Source: Planctomycetota bacterium (lineage in GTDB: Bacteria; Planctomycetota; Planctomycetia; Pirellulales; UBA1268). From it: a stretch of 12,304 nt of DNA. The stretch is taken from contig JAQBZA010000058.1 of assembly GCA_027622795.1 (NCBI GenBank), forward strand, positions 1 to 12,304, given 5' to 3'. Each line of letters opens with the position of its first letter. Positions within the stretch are counted from its first letter, which is position 1. Position numbers and translations under genes: made by a program. Below are positions 1-7,800 of this stretch, piece after piece. Under the pieces are notes generated by a model that saw only the letters and a list, made by a program, of their open reading frames with translations, ran no database searches and was not told the DNA's origin.

Positions 1-22
1 GCCGGCGGCGACTGCCGCCGGC
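1..22. repeat. Perfect hairpin inside the large secreted-protein gene
   Basis: GCCGGCGGC (1-9) and GCCGCCGGC (14-22) are perfect 9-bp arms around the loop GACT. It lies in coding sequence (Val-Pro-Ala-Ala-Val-Ala-Ala-Gly on the minus strand), where GC-rich alanine and glycine codons make such matches more likely. It may extend past the left edge only if the window is continued. Functional meaning is doubtful. Confidence 0.25.
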
Positions 23-2085
23 ACAAGAAATTCAATGAATTCAAGCGGCACATGGGCGACGGCAAACCGCATCATCTCCGTCACGCGGACGATATCCTGA
101 TCGATATCGACCTGCGTGCGGACCGAGGCATCGACGCGGCGTGTGAGAAACCGCCGCTGGGCTTGGAAGAGGCCATCCGTGCCGTCCAATCGATAGGCCA
201 ACGCGAGCCGCTCGGTCTCCGTTCGCACCGGGGCGGGAGCGATCTGACGAACAAGCCCCCGGATCGCGGCCGTGTCGGGGATCAGTTCGATGTCTGTCTC
301 ACTGGTGATCAGCACTGCCGCCGGCCCGAGGAGGCTCGCCTCCGGCATCGGAAATCGCCACATGACCTGCTCGGCCGCGGCGTCGATCGGTCGGCTGCAC
401 CGAAAATCAATTACCGAGTCACCGGTCAGGCTCTGTTGAAAGGGAATGATCAGCCGCTTGCCATCGGTGGTCACCGCCATCGCATCGACCAGGCCGATCG
501 GCCCAACATCCTCGATATCCCACCCATCAAGCGCTACGACCAACCGTGAGGCGGCAGCCCCACGAACACTCACGCGCAGCCGTCCATCAAGCGTCACTCG
601 TGATGCCCCGACTCCATAGCGATACTCCGGTTCGATGACAACGCGACTCCCCCGTGGCCGGACCCGCATCGGCAATGACGCAGGCTGAGAATCGTAGGCG
701 AACGAGGCCACAAAGCCGGGCCGCCGCGCCGCCGGTGGTGGATCAATGCGGCGGTTGAAGCGAACATCGTCCCACTCGATCTGCCAATCCCCTTCCACCA
801 TCACGCTCACTCGTCCCCGTTGTCGCCAGTCGGGAATGCCAGCGACTGAAAAGCCGAGTGGATCGAACGGCGTCCGCCCCGACGCATCGATCGTCTGCTC
901 GCATTCGAGGCCGACGCTCGCTCCTCCTGTCGAGTCGCGATCGACTTGGACGACAATTTCCGGAGCCTCCACCGTTCCCGACCGCTGCTGCAGGACGGCT
1001 GGCTCACGAACACGCCGCAGTGTACTGCGCGCCGGCAGGCGAATACGCAGCGTGGGGGTATCGATCGGCAGGCTTTCAAGTCGGAGGGTGGCCTCCGTGA
1101 TGGCCGTCTTGCCATCCATCCGCACGAGGCTCTCCACCATCACGTCCGGAACGGCGACAAGATTCTGTTCTGACGCGCGCCGGTCACCAATCCGCACCTC
1201 GAGTCGACCTGCCGCACCGACAACCGTAACCTGCGTACCCTCTGCTTCGTCGTCGCTGTTTGGTTTCACAACCGGTGGCAAGGAGGCCGGTCGCACTGTG
1301 ACCGCAGCGTCGGACCGCGGGGTGCGAATTTCCACACGCGAGGCCGTGGCCGGCGGCACGAGAAGCATGATCGTATCCAACTGCGTTGAGGATTCGACAG
1401 GAACCCCACCGGGCACGATGACGGTATGACGCACCTCCTCGTCGGAGTCGGCATTGAACCAGACTCGCGGAGTCGAGGGCTCCGCCGCGCCGCCAGCGGC
1501 AAAGAACATCTGCCCCGGCCCCTCGTGGACTGGAGCACCGTTGATGAGAAATCCCTGCAAATCAATCGGGACGCTCACCCATCCGGCCCGTACCTGCCGC
1601 ACTGTCAGGCGAAGTTCGGCGGGGCAGGTCCTCATGACGGCCGTGGCGCCGGTCACCGGTTCAGGCAGCGTGACCACAATCGAGATCGATTCCGTCACGG
1701 CAGCCGGCGGCTCAGGGAGACCAGGGAGGCCATCCCGCAGCCGCATCAGTTCGATGAAATCCCGGTATCGAAAGCCAGGAACAGGCACGAGGCGGCCAGC
1801 ATCATCACGAAGATAGAACAGTTCCGGCGCAACTTCGTTCACGGTGTTCACGGGCGGCGTTGCTGCCGCGGGGACAGGATCTTGGACCCCCGTCGCGGCC
1901 GCCGGATTGGATGTCGGTGGGGCGGGGCCGATTTCTGGGCCCGGCACCGGCACATCAACGACCGCGTCGGGAAGGGGCGGCGGGCTCGGCTGGGCGACCA
2001 CTGAAGCCACCATTACCAGCCAAGCGATGGCCCCCAAGAGCAGTCGATCGATACATCGTGTGGCCCGGGTCACGTGGAGTGCCAT
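1..2085 (-). CDS. Large secreted planctomycete protein, C-terminus cut by window edge
   Basis: The minus frame is open from an ATG at 2085 to base 1: 695 codons without a stop, so the 3' end lies outside the window. An in-frame TAA ten codons upstream, with no start codon between, fixes this ATG as the most upstream start. The protein opens with a clear Sec signal peptide (basic n-region, hydrophobic core LLLGAIAWLVMVASVVA, likely cleavage near residues 31-32). A Pro/Ala-rich linker follows to about residue 78. Next comes a segment beginning ELFYLRDDAGRLVPVPGF, a pattern I associate with large planctomycete extracellular proteins. The rest is beta-strand-rich, with alternating hydrophobic residues, suggesting repeated beta-sandwich domains; I see no catalytic motif. 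It is probably exported to the periplasm or cell surface; function unknown. It lies 132 bp downstream of the phosphatase gene on the same strand and may be co-transcribed. Coding status is very likely; family naming is not secure. Confidence 0.85.
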   Translation of the reverse strand, partial: MALHVTRATRCIDRLLLGAIAWLVMVASVVAQPSPPPLPDAVVDVPVPGPEIGPAPPTSNPAAATGVQDPVPAAATPPVNTVNEVAPELFYLRDDAGRLVPVPGFRYRDFIELMRLRDGLPGLPEPPAAVTESISIVVTLPEPVTGATAVMRTCPAELRLTVRQVRAGWVSVPIDLQGFLINGAPVHEGPGQMFFAAGGAAEPSTPRVWFNADSDEEVRHTVIVPGGVPVESSTQLDTIMLLVPPATASRVEIRTPRSDAAVTVRPASLPPVVKPNSDDEAEGTQVTVVGAAGRLEVRIGDRRASEQNLVAVPDVMVESLVRMDGKTAITEATLRLESLPIDTPTLRIRLPARSTLRRVREPAVLQQRSGTVEAPEIVVQVDRDSTGGASVGLECEQTIDASGRTPFDPLGFSVAGIPDWRQRGRVSVMVEGDWQIEWDDVRFNRRIDPPPAARRPGFVASFAYDSQPASLPMRVRPRGSRVVIEPEYRYGVGASRVTLDGRLRVSVRGAAASRLVVALDGWDIEDVGPIGLVDAMAVTTDGKRLIIPFQQSLTGDSVIDFRCSRPIDAAAEQVMWRFPMPEASLLGPAAVLITSETDIELIPDTAAIRGLVRQIAPAPVRTETERLALAYRLDGTDGLFQAQRRFLTRRVDASVRTQVDIDQDIVRVTEMMRFAVAHVPLEFIEFLVPAAVAAG

Positions 2086-2092
2086 GCCTCGG

Positions 2093-2109
2093 CGGCGGAG
2101 GCTCCGCCG
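2093..2109 (-). promoter_or_regulatory. Inverted repeat just upstream of the large secreted-protein start
   Basis: CGGCGGAG and CTCCGCCG are perfect 8-bp arms around a single central base. The repeat ends 7 bp before the ATG at 2085. As RNA it would form a short GC-rich hairpin next to the ribosome binding region. The only purine-rich sequence nearer the start is GAGG, one base from the ATG, which is too close for a normal Shine-Dalgarno. This could modulate translation or be a small operator. There is no T-run, so it is not a terminator. Confidence 0.35.
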
Positions 2110-2217
2110 ACCTTACCGATTGCGTGAGTGAAGAAAACCGTACTGCGCCCACCTGAAGCCTAGCACGCCCGGGAAAAGGAGGCGATTTTTCCCCAATCGG
2201 CACGTCCCGCACGACTG

Positions 2218-3111
2218 TTACATTCTGGCGATGGGGCACAGCAGTCGTTGCAACGCGACAAACAGGTCTTTCGAGCTGGCGGCGATGAAGGCAGGCCGTT
2301 CGAGTGACACCAGTGCTGGTTCTCCTGAGAGCCCCGGCTCCTCACCGTCCCGAACAAACGGCCCGATGAGCGCCCCTGCCTCACGGGCAATCAGGAGTCC
2401 GGCAGCGACATCCCAACTGGCGATTTGTCGGACCCAAAATGCATCCAGACGGCCACACGCCACATAGGCCAGATTGATCGCGGTTGAACCCGTTCGCCGC
2501 ACCGAGTGAACATGCGGGATGACGGCCAGAAAATCGGCAACAGCCTGGGCATTGGCCGAGACATGCGGCGGAAAGCTCACCGCCACAAGCGCTGCGGTCG
2601 GATCCCGTTCGCCGCTCGCCGCGATCGGTCGCCCGTTGCAGGTCGCTCCACCTCCGCACCGAGCCGTGAAACACTCGTCTCGCTCAGGATCGTAAATGGC
2701 GCCGACCAACAGGTCATCGCCCCGGGCCAGCGCCACCGACACGCAATACGCAGGGAATCCGTGGACGTAATTGCTGGTGCCATCAAGCGGATCGACGATC
2801 CACCGCGGCTGATCGAACCCGACTGCAGTGGCGTGCCCCACAATCGATTCCTCACCTACAAACCCATGCGTGGGAAAGGCCTCGAGGAGGACGTTCCTGA
2901 CCTCAGACTGCGCCGCCAGGTCGGCCTCCGTGACGAGATCACGCGGACCCTTCGTCGATGCGGTGAACTTTCCCAACCACTCAGTCAGCACGCGGCCCCC
3001 GGCACGAGCCGCCGCCTCGCAGATGGTGAGGGGATCGTCACCAAATGCAGACCAGTCGACTGTCGCGCGGGGCGGAGGGCGGCGGGAGTCTGGAGGCATG
3101 TTCGGCATCAT
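2218..3111 (-). CDS. Inositol monophosphatase family protein
   Basis: This 297-aa protein belongs to the Mg2+-dependent, Li+-sensitive sugar phosphatase family (inositol monophosphatase / CysQ / FBPase superfamily), which removes phosphate from small substrates such as inositol-1-phosphate. All signature elements are present: TEAD near residues 61-64, the metal-binding GEES at 86-89, the WIVDPLDGTSN motif at 104-114 and SWDVAAG at 232-238. Length is typical or slightly long because of a Pro/Arg-rich N-terminus. No signal peptide is seen, so it should be cytosolic. The chosen ATG at 3111 shares its A with the upstream barrel gene's TGA (TGATG), and a GGAG lies about 11 bp upstream. A second ATG follows at once (3108) and another at 3099. 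The overlap implies translational coupling with the barrel gene. The exact substrate (inositol phosphate, histidinol phosphate, PAP or another) cannot be decided from the motifs. Confidence 0.93.
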   Translation of the reverse strand: MMPNMPPDSRRPPPRATVDWSAFGDDPLTICEAAARAGGRVLTEWLGKFTASTKGPRDLVTEADLAAQSEVRNVLLEAFPTHGFVGEESIVGHATAVGFDQPRWIVDPLDGTSNYVHGFPAYCVSVALARGDDLLVGAIYDPERDECFTARCGGGATCNGRPIAASGERDPTAALVAVSFPPHVSANAQAVADFLAVIPHVHSVRRTGSTAINLAYVACGRLDAFWVRQIASWDVAAGLLIAREAGALIGPFVRDGEEPGLSGEPALVSLERPAFIAASSKDLFVALQRLLCPIARM

Positions 3112-4604
3112 CAAAATTGGTACTCCAGCCCGACATTCACCCCTTGGGCCCAGAAGCCGGTCGTGCTCTGATTGAAAACGGGGGCGGTGGGGCCAATCAG
3201 ACTCCCGCCAGCGAATTGGCTGGGGTTCACCGTGCCGTCGATCTGCGCGGCAGCCCGGCCGACCGTGGACCAGTAGATCAGCGAGTAACCGACCGAAACG
3301 CGAAACTGCGACCACAGGGCGTAGTCGGCGGTCACGCCAAACTCCCCCATGGCGGCAAACGTCGACTGCTGCCCACCGGGATTTGTCGGCTGCGCCAGGA
3401 CGCCACCGGGGAAGCTGCCCGTGGGGGTCGTGGTGAAGCCCTCGATGGTTGTATTCAGCAAACTTCCTCCGAGGGCGACTTTTCCGAGGGCCTGCAGTGA
3501 CCATCGCTGCCGCCACCATTTTTCAATAAGCCCAAACTCTCCGCCGTAGAATTGTGACAGGGTGCGAAAAGAGTCTGAGGCTGCATATTCGCCGCTCTCA
3601 CTGCCGCCGGCAATGACTGACAGGGAGTCGATCGACAGCCGGTCGTCAAGCATGAGGTAGCGGAATCCGCCGACGAGATACCGCCGATGAAAATCCTCGC
3701 CGCAGATCAGATTTGTGCGATACAGCACGTCGACGCTCCCAAACTGGGTTGTCAGGTTGGCGTCGATCGACTGCTGGAGCGCGGACGGATTGGCGGGAAC
3801 CGTTGGCAGCCCGGGCACAATCACGGCTGCGGGCTGCCCGGTCTGGGCATCAACGTAGGGTCTTGCAAGCCACGGGCTTCCTCCCGTTGATGAAATTGAG
3901 AGCGTCTCCTCGGCGCTGGCTAGACCAACCCAACTCGCCTCGATGCCGCGCTCCTGTCGTGGGGTGAACCAAAACCCGGCGGTGAGCCGGGCGCCGGATC
4001 GCATCGGGCCGGCGAACTCATCGGCCCCGAAAACGACCTCGGTCGAGGGGCTTCCCAGCACTCCGATCGCGGCCGTTGGTGTTCCCAACGGGCTGCTCGT
4101 CACCAGCGGGGGCACCGCCGGCCCCGTGGTGGCCCACACCAGATACTCGGCAGACAACCAGAGTCGCCCTGGAAACTCAGTGCGGAAGACACGCGTATGG
4201 TCCCGTGTACAAGGCCGGTGGTTGGGCGACTGATGATAGGCCAGTTCACCAGGCCCCATCCATGCTCGATCAACGAGGTGCCGGTCGCAGCAGGAAGCTG
4301 GCGTCGGCTCCTTGTGCCACGAGATGAGATCAGCTGGCTTCGTGACACGATCCGGACTCCGGTAGGGATCGAATCCCGCCGGAACTTGTGGCTCATCAGC
4401 CCGCTTCTCCGGCGGCCAGATGCTCCCGGCAGCTGCTTCGGCGGCGGCGTCAGCCTCGTCATCAAGCGAAGCCGGGTAGCCGAGGGGCTGAGGCTGGCTG
4501 GTCAGTCCCACTTCTGCGCTGGCCACCCTCAGGGTGGCCAGCGTGGCGAAACCGACAGCGAGAATCCGCACCCACGTCATGGAAAAGCTATCGCCGACGC
4601 CCAT
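3111..4604 (-). CDS. BBP7 family outer-membrane beta-barrel protein
   Basis: This 497-aa protein is predicted to sit in the outer membrane as a beta-barrel of the planctomycete BBP7 type. A signal peptide is visible (WVRILAVGFATLATLRVASA, cleavage about residue 30). A low-complexity, Pro- and Cys-containing region spans roughly residues 31-140. The barrel domain starts at the typical GRLWLSAEYLVWATTG segment near 147 and includes PPLVTSSPLGT. It contains the characteristic RSGARLTAGFWFTP and GIEASWVGLAS strands and the motif VGGFRYLMLDDRLSI. It ends in the aromatic residue expected for an outer-membrane barrel (LEYQF). The start at 4604 has GAGG five bases upstream. The frame is also open to ATGs at 4580, 4691, 4700 and 4709. 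AGGAGG precedes 4709 by one base and 4700 by ten, so a start at 4700, adding 32 residues before the signal, is a real alternative. Such barrels are thought to be porin-like, but no substrate is known. It is first in the leftward group. Confidence 0.88.
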   Translation of the reverse strand: MGVGDSFSMTWVRILAVGFATLATLRVASAEVGLTSQPQPLGYPASLDDEADAAAEAAAGSIWPPEKRADEPQVPAGFDPYRSPDRVTKPADLISWHKEPTPASCCDRHLVDRAWMGPGELAYHQSPNHRPCTRDHTRVFRTEFPGRLWLSAEYLVWATTGPAVPPLVTSSPLGTPTAAIGVLGSPSTEVVFGADEFAGPMRSGARLTAGFWFTPRQERGIEASWVGLASAEETLSISSTGGSPWLARPYVDAQTGQPAAVIVPGLPTVPANPSALQQSIDANLTTQFGSVDVLYRTNLICGEDFHRRYLVGGFRYLMLDDRLSIDSLSVIAGGSESGEYAASDSFRTLSQFYGGEFGLIEKWWRQRWSLQALGKVALGGSLLNTTIEGFTTTPTGSFPGGVLAQPTNPGGQQSTFAAMGEFGVTADYALWSQFRVSVGYSLIYWSTVGRAAAQIDGTVNPSQFAGGSLIGPTAPVFNQSTTGFWAQGVNVGLEYQF

Positions 4605-4615
4605 CTCCACCTCGT

Positions 4616-4643
4616 AACCGGGAAACGCACCCGTTGTCCGGTT
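4616..4643 (-). promoter_or_regulatory. Imperfect 12-bp inverted repeat upstream of the barrel gene
   Basis: AACCGGGAAACG (4616-4627) and CGTTGTCCGGTT (4632-4643) match at 10 of 12 positions around a 4-base loop (CACC). The outer six and inner four pairs are perfect, with a two-base mismatch between. It lies 12 bp upstream of the barrel ATG at 4604, so it could be a 5'-UTR hairpin or a protein-binding site. A further CGGTT half-site follows at 4648. Confidence 0.4.
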
Positions 4644-4721
4644 GTATCGGTTAAAGAAAGCTTGTTGTCTGAGCGGCTTTTTGCCGGACATTAGCCCCAT
4701 CCTGCCCATTCCTCCTGACCT

Positions 4722-4731
4722 GCGATATCGC
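4722..4731. promoter_or_regulatory. 10-bp palindrome GCGATATCGC
   Basis: This perfect palindrome is near the middle of the divergent region, just upstream (for the leftward gene) of the AGGAGG at about 4711-4716. It may be part of a promoter or operator, but a 10-bp palindrome alone is weak evidence. Confidence 0.2.
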
Positions 4732-4780
4732 TAAAGTCGGAGGTGCTGCTTTTCCGATACCACCGCAGAAGTGTCAACGT

Positions 4781-4803
4781 CGGGAACCGCGCCGCGGTTC
4801 CCG
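4781..4803. promoter_or_regulatory. 23-bp palindrome, candidate operator or leader hairpin of the exporter operon
   Basis: The left arm CGGGAACCGCG (4781-4791) and right arm CGCGGTTCCCG (4793-4803) are perfectly complementary around one central C. This is the strongest inverted repeat in the non-coding part of the window. It ends 48 bp before the exporter operon ATG at 4852. The position suits a dimeric repressor or activator site, or a stable hairpin in the leader RNA. It has no trailing T-run, so it is not an intrinsic terminator. Confidence 0.5.
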
Positions 4804-4851
4804 CAGTGCCGGTTTCGCCTCCCGCCAGGCCGATTCTCCCGGGCTCATGCC

Positions 4852-7800
4852 ATGACCCTGCAGCGCCGATCCCCCCAGCGATCGATGGTCTGGCTCGTGG
4901 CAGTCCTTCTCGCCGGCACGGGGTGTTCGCGGGGCCGCTACTACCTGCAGGCAGATCGGGAGGTGAACGTCCTGCTGGCTGAAAAAGCCTGTGACCCGCG
5001 GTGGGCTCTGCCGGTCGATCACGACGTGCGGGCAGACGAGCGAAGTCGGTTCTATGACGCCTTTAACGAGATTTTTCCTCCCATGCCGCCCGACGACCCG
5101 ACGTCCCATCGGTATATGCATTGCGTGGATGGCAAGCACGGCTTCACCCGCTGGCACATCAATGGTGATCGCACGACACTCGACAATCCAGACTGGAGAT
5201 CACGGCTCGGTCAGGTTGTTGAACTGACCGAGTCTGGTGCCGTCCCGCTCAACACAGAATCCGCGATGCGGCTCGCCTACCTCAATTCCATCGATTGGTG
5301 GGATCAGTTGCAGACGCTTTACCTGTCTGCTCTGGATGTGAGCACCGAGCGCTTCCGATTCGACGTGCAGTTCTACGGCGGCAATACGACAGACTACCTC
5401 AGTCGCGGGCCCCTCAACGCGAATGGCCAGGTAACGCGGTGGGGCACGGCGACCGACCTCCGCGCCCGCCGCTATCTGGCCACCGCTGGCGAATTGGCGG
5501 TCGGGGTGGTGAACTCGATCGTCTGGCAGTTTGCCGGCCCAAACCAGTACTCAAACCTGTCCTTGCTCAATTTCAATTTCATGCAGCCACTGCTGCAAAA
5601 TTCCGGTCGCTCCATCGCCCTGGAACCCCTGACGATCGTTGAGCGCACACTTCTGGCCAACATGCGTCAACTGCAGTTCTACCGCCAGGGGTTCTACCTG
5701 CAGGTCATCTTCGGGGGCAATGCACCGCCGCGGCTGCAGCGTCGTGGCGGCTTCCTGGGAGGGACCGGATTTCGCGACTTTACGGGCACCGGAGTCGGCG
5801 GGTTTGGCAACATCGGTGGTGTGTTTTTTGGTGGACAGGGCAATGGACTCGTCGTCGGTGGCGGAGGCACAGGCGGCGCCGGTTTTGCCAGCGGTGGCGC
5901 TGGCACTGTGGGAGGTTTCATCGGCCTGCTGCAGGTGCGGCAACAGATTCGAAATGCCGAGCAGAATCTCGCGGCCCAGGTCCGGGCGCTCGCTCTCCTT
6001 GACGCCAATCTCGAGGCAGGGCTCGTCGGTATCGAACAGGTCGACCAGCTCCGGCAAAGCGTGGAAACCAACCGGGCCAATCTTCTTCAATCCAAGACGA
6101 CTCTCGCCAACCAGACGGAAAACTTCAAAGTCAACCTCCTGAATATGCCGGCCGACACATCGATGGTGCTCGACGAATCGTTCATCAAGCCGTTTCAGTT
6201 CATCAGCCCCGAGATGCAGTCGCTTCAAAATGACATTGGTGACTTCCTTGCGCTGTACTCATTCGGGGCTGCAGAGCCGCTCAAGGAAGTCGATGATCCC
6301 CGACAGGATCCCCCGGAAGACAATCCGGTGGTCAATGACGGCGTGCCCCCTCCCCTTCGGGCGCCGGACAACGAACCGCTGCTCCTGCCCCCGCCGGCAG
6401 ACCAGCCCGCAAACGACGGTGGCCTTGCCGCCGCTGATACCGAGCAGATCGAAGCTGCGGTTGACCGGACACTGATTTCCGCCGCGCTTGAGAACCTTGC
6501 CACGCTCCGCGAACGGGTGGAGTCGCAGGCTGCCGATGTCGATGCTGATTTGGCCCGCGTCGAGACGGCGGCCGCCTTGCGGATTTCCACCCTGACGGCC
6601 TCGGAACGCGACGTGTTCGCCAGGGAGATGAGGCTTCTGAAAGACGACCTTGAGCGGGTGCGGGCCCAAGTCGCCAAGGATGAAAAAACCATCGCTGATC
6701 TCGGTGGGCGAGTCACCACGGACAACCTCCTCACCACCGCCGACGCGGTGGCAGCGCTCGTTGCCGACATCGCCGCAGCGGTCGACGAGATGTCCTTGAT
6801 TCAAGCACGCGCCCGAGTGGAAGCGGTGACGATCAGCCCGGAACGCATCGACCCCGATTGGGCCTTTGAGATTGCGCGGGCAAATCGTCTGGACTGGATG
6901 AACAATCGTGCCGCTCTCGTCGACCAGTGGCGACTCATTCAATACAACGCCATGTCATTACTGGCCGGGCTCGATTTGGAAATCGACGGCAATCTGAGCA
7001 CCACCGGAAACAACCCGGCGCGGTTTCGCGCGCCCACCGGGCTGATGGGCGCCCGCCTCCGCTTCGATGCTCCCTTGACACGGCTGCTGGAGCGCAACAA
7101 CTTTCGCCAGGCGATCCTCGACTACCAGCAGGTACGCCGTCAGCAGATTCGCTACGAGGATCGGATCAAGCTCTCAATACGACAGTTGTTGCGGCAAATG
7201 GAGTTGGACGAGCGAAATCTTGAAACCCAGCGGCGAGCCGTGATTATCGCGATTCGGCGCGTCGATCAGACGCGTCTGACGCTCAGCCAGCCTGCTCCTC
7301 CGCCTCCTCCGCCAAGTCCCGATGGCACAGTCCCCATGATCGATGTCGCCGCCGGCCAGTTGGCCCCGACGGCTACGCTCAACCTGATCTATGCCTTCAA
7401 CGATCTCCGCAGTTCCCAGGATGCACTGACAAGCATCTGGATCAATTATTACGCAACGCGAGCCTCCCTCGCCCAACAGCTCGGCACCATGGAGCTTGAT
7501 GAGAATGGGGTCTGGGTCGACAACCCATTCACCATGGCAGACCGGGCCACAGGGGAGGAACTCTCACTCCCGCCACCGGTACCCCAGGAATGGCTCGATC
7601 ACCTTGAGGAGATCGATCCGCCGCCGCCTCTCCCTCGCGATGCGGAGATCAAGGTGAAGGATCCCCCCGGCCTTCTCCCGAGCATCATCACCAAGGCATT
7701 TCCCATCCGGAAGCCCGCTGAACGCGGTGGTCCAGAGGAAGAGCGGGCGGCGGTCCTGCCGGTCGGAGGCGAAGAAGAACCAACCCGGTCGTGGGCCGAT

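Larger units (their letters stand above)
4605..4851. promoter_or_regulatory. Divergent intergenic control region
   Basis: This 247-bp stretch separates the leftward barrel gene from the rightward exporter operon, so promoters for both should lie here. No convincing -35/-10 pair stood out on either strand. It contains three inverted repeats (4616-4643, 4722-4731, 4781-4803). The 5-mer AACCG or its complement CGGTT occurs at 4616, 4639, 4648, 4785, 4795 and 4810, far more often than chance in such a short stretch. If the barrel gene really starts at 4700, the left third is coding instead. Confidence 0.6.

Noticed and set aside
746..1429. Plus-strand open frame of 227 codons, Arg/Ser/Thr-rich
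   Set aside because: Lies wholly within the minus-strand secreted-protein gene; composition is that of a shadow of GC-rich codons, with no recognisable domain.
2506..3171. Plus-strand open frame of 221 codons
   Set aside because: Antisense shadow of the inositol-monophosphatase gene, whose catalytic motifs are unambiguous on the other strand.
3112..3519. Upstream extension of the phosphatase frame to 3519
   Set aside because: The added 136 residues are Arg/Pro-rich noise inside the barrel gene; the family N-terminus fits the ATG at 3111.
11..3611. 12-mer ACTGCCGCCGGC at 11, 314 and 3600
   Set aside because: All copies are in coding DNA, two encode Pro-Ala-Ala-Val in the same gene and the third is in another frame; codon preference is the simpler explanation.
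4663..4691. Possible -35 (TTGTCT) with a 17-bp spacer
   Set aside because: The matching -10 position reads ACATTA, which does not resemble TATAAT, so no promoter is called.
4847..4855. Two-codon frame ATG-CCA-TGA overlapping the TolC-like start
   Set aside because: It could be a minimal upstream frame, but it has no Shine-Dalgarno and such triplets arise easily by chance.
6225..6942. Two overlapping minus-strand frames (181 and 227 codons)
   Set aside because: Both are antisense to the TolC-like gene and show only low-complexity Ser/Arg/Gly sequence.
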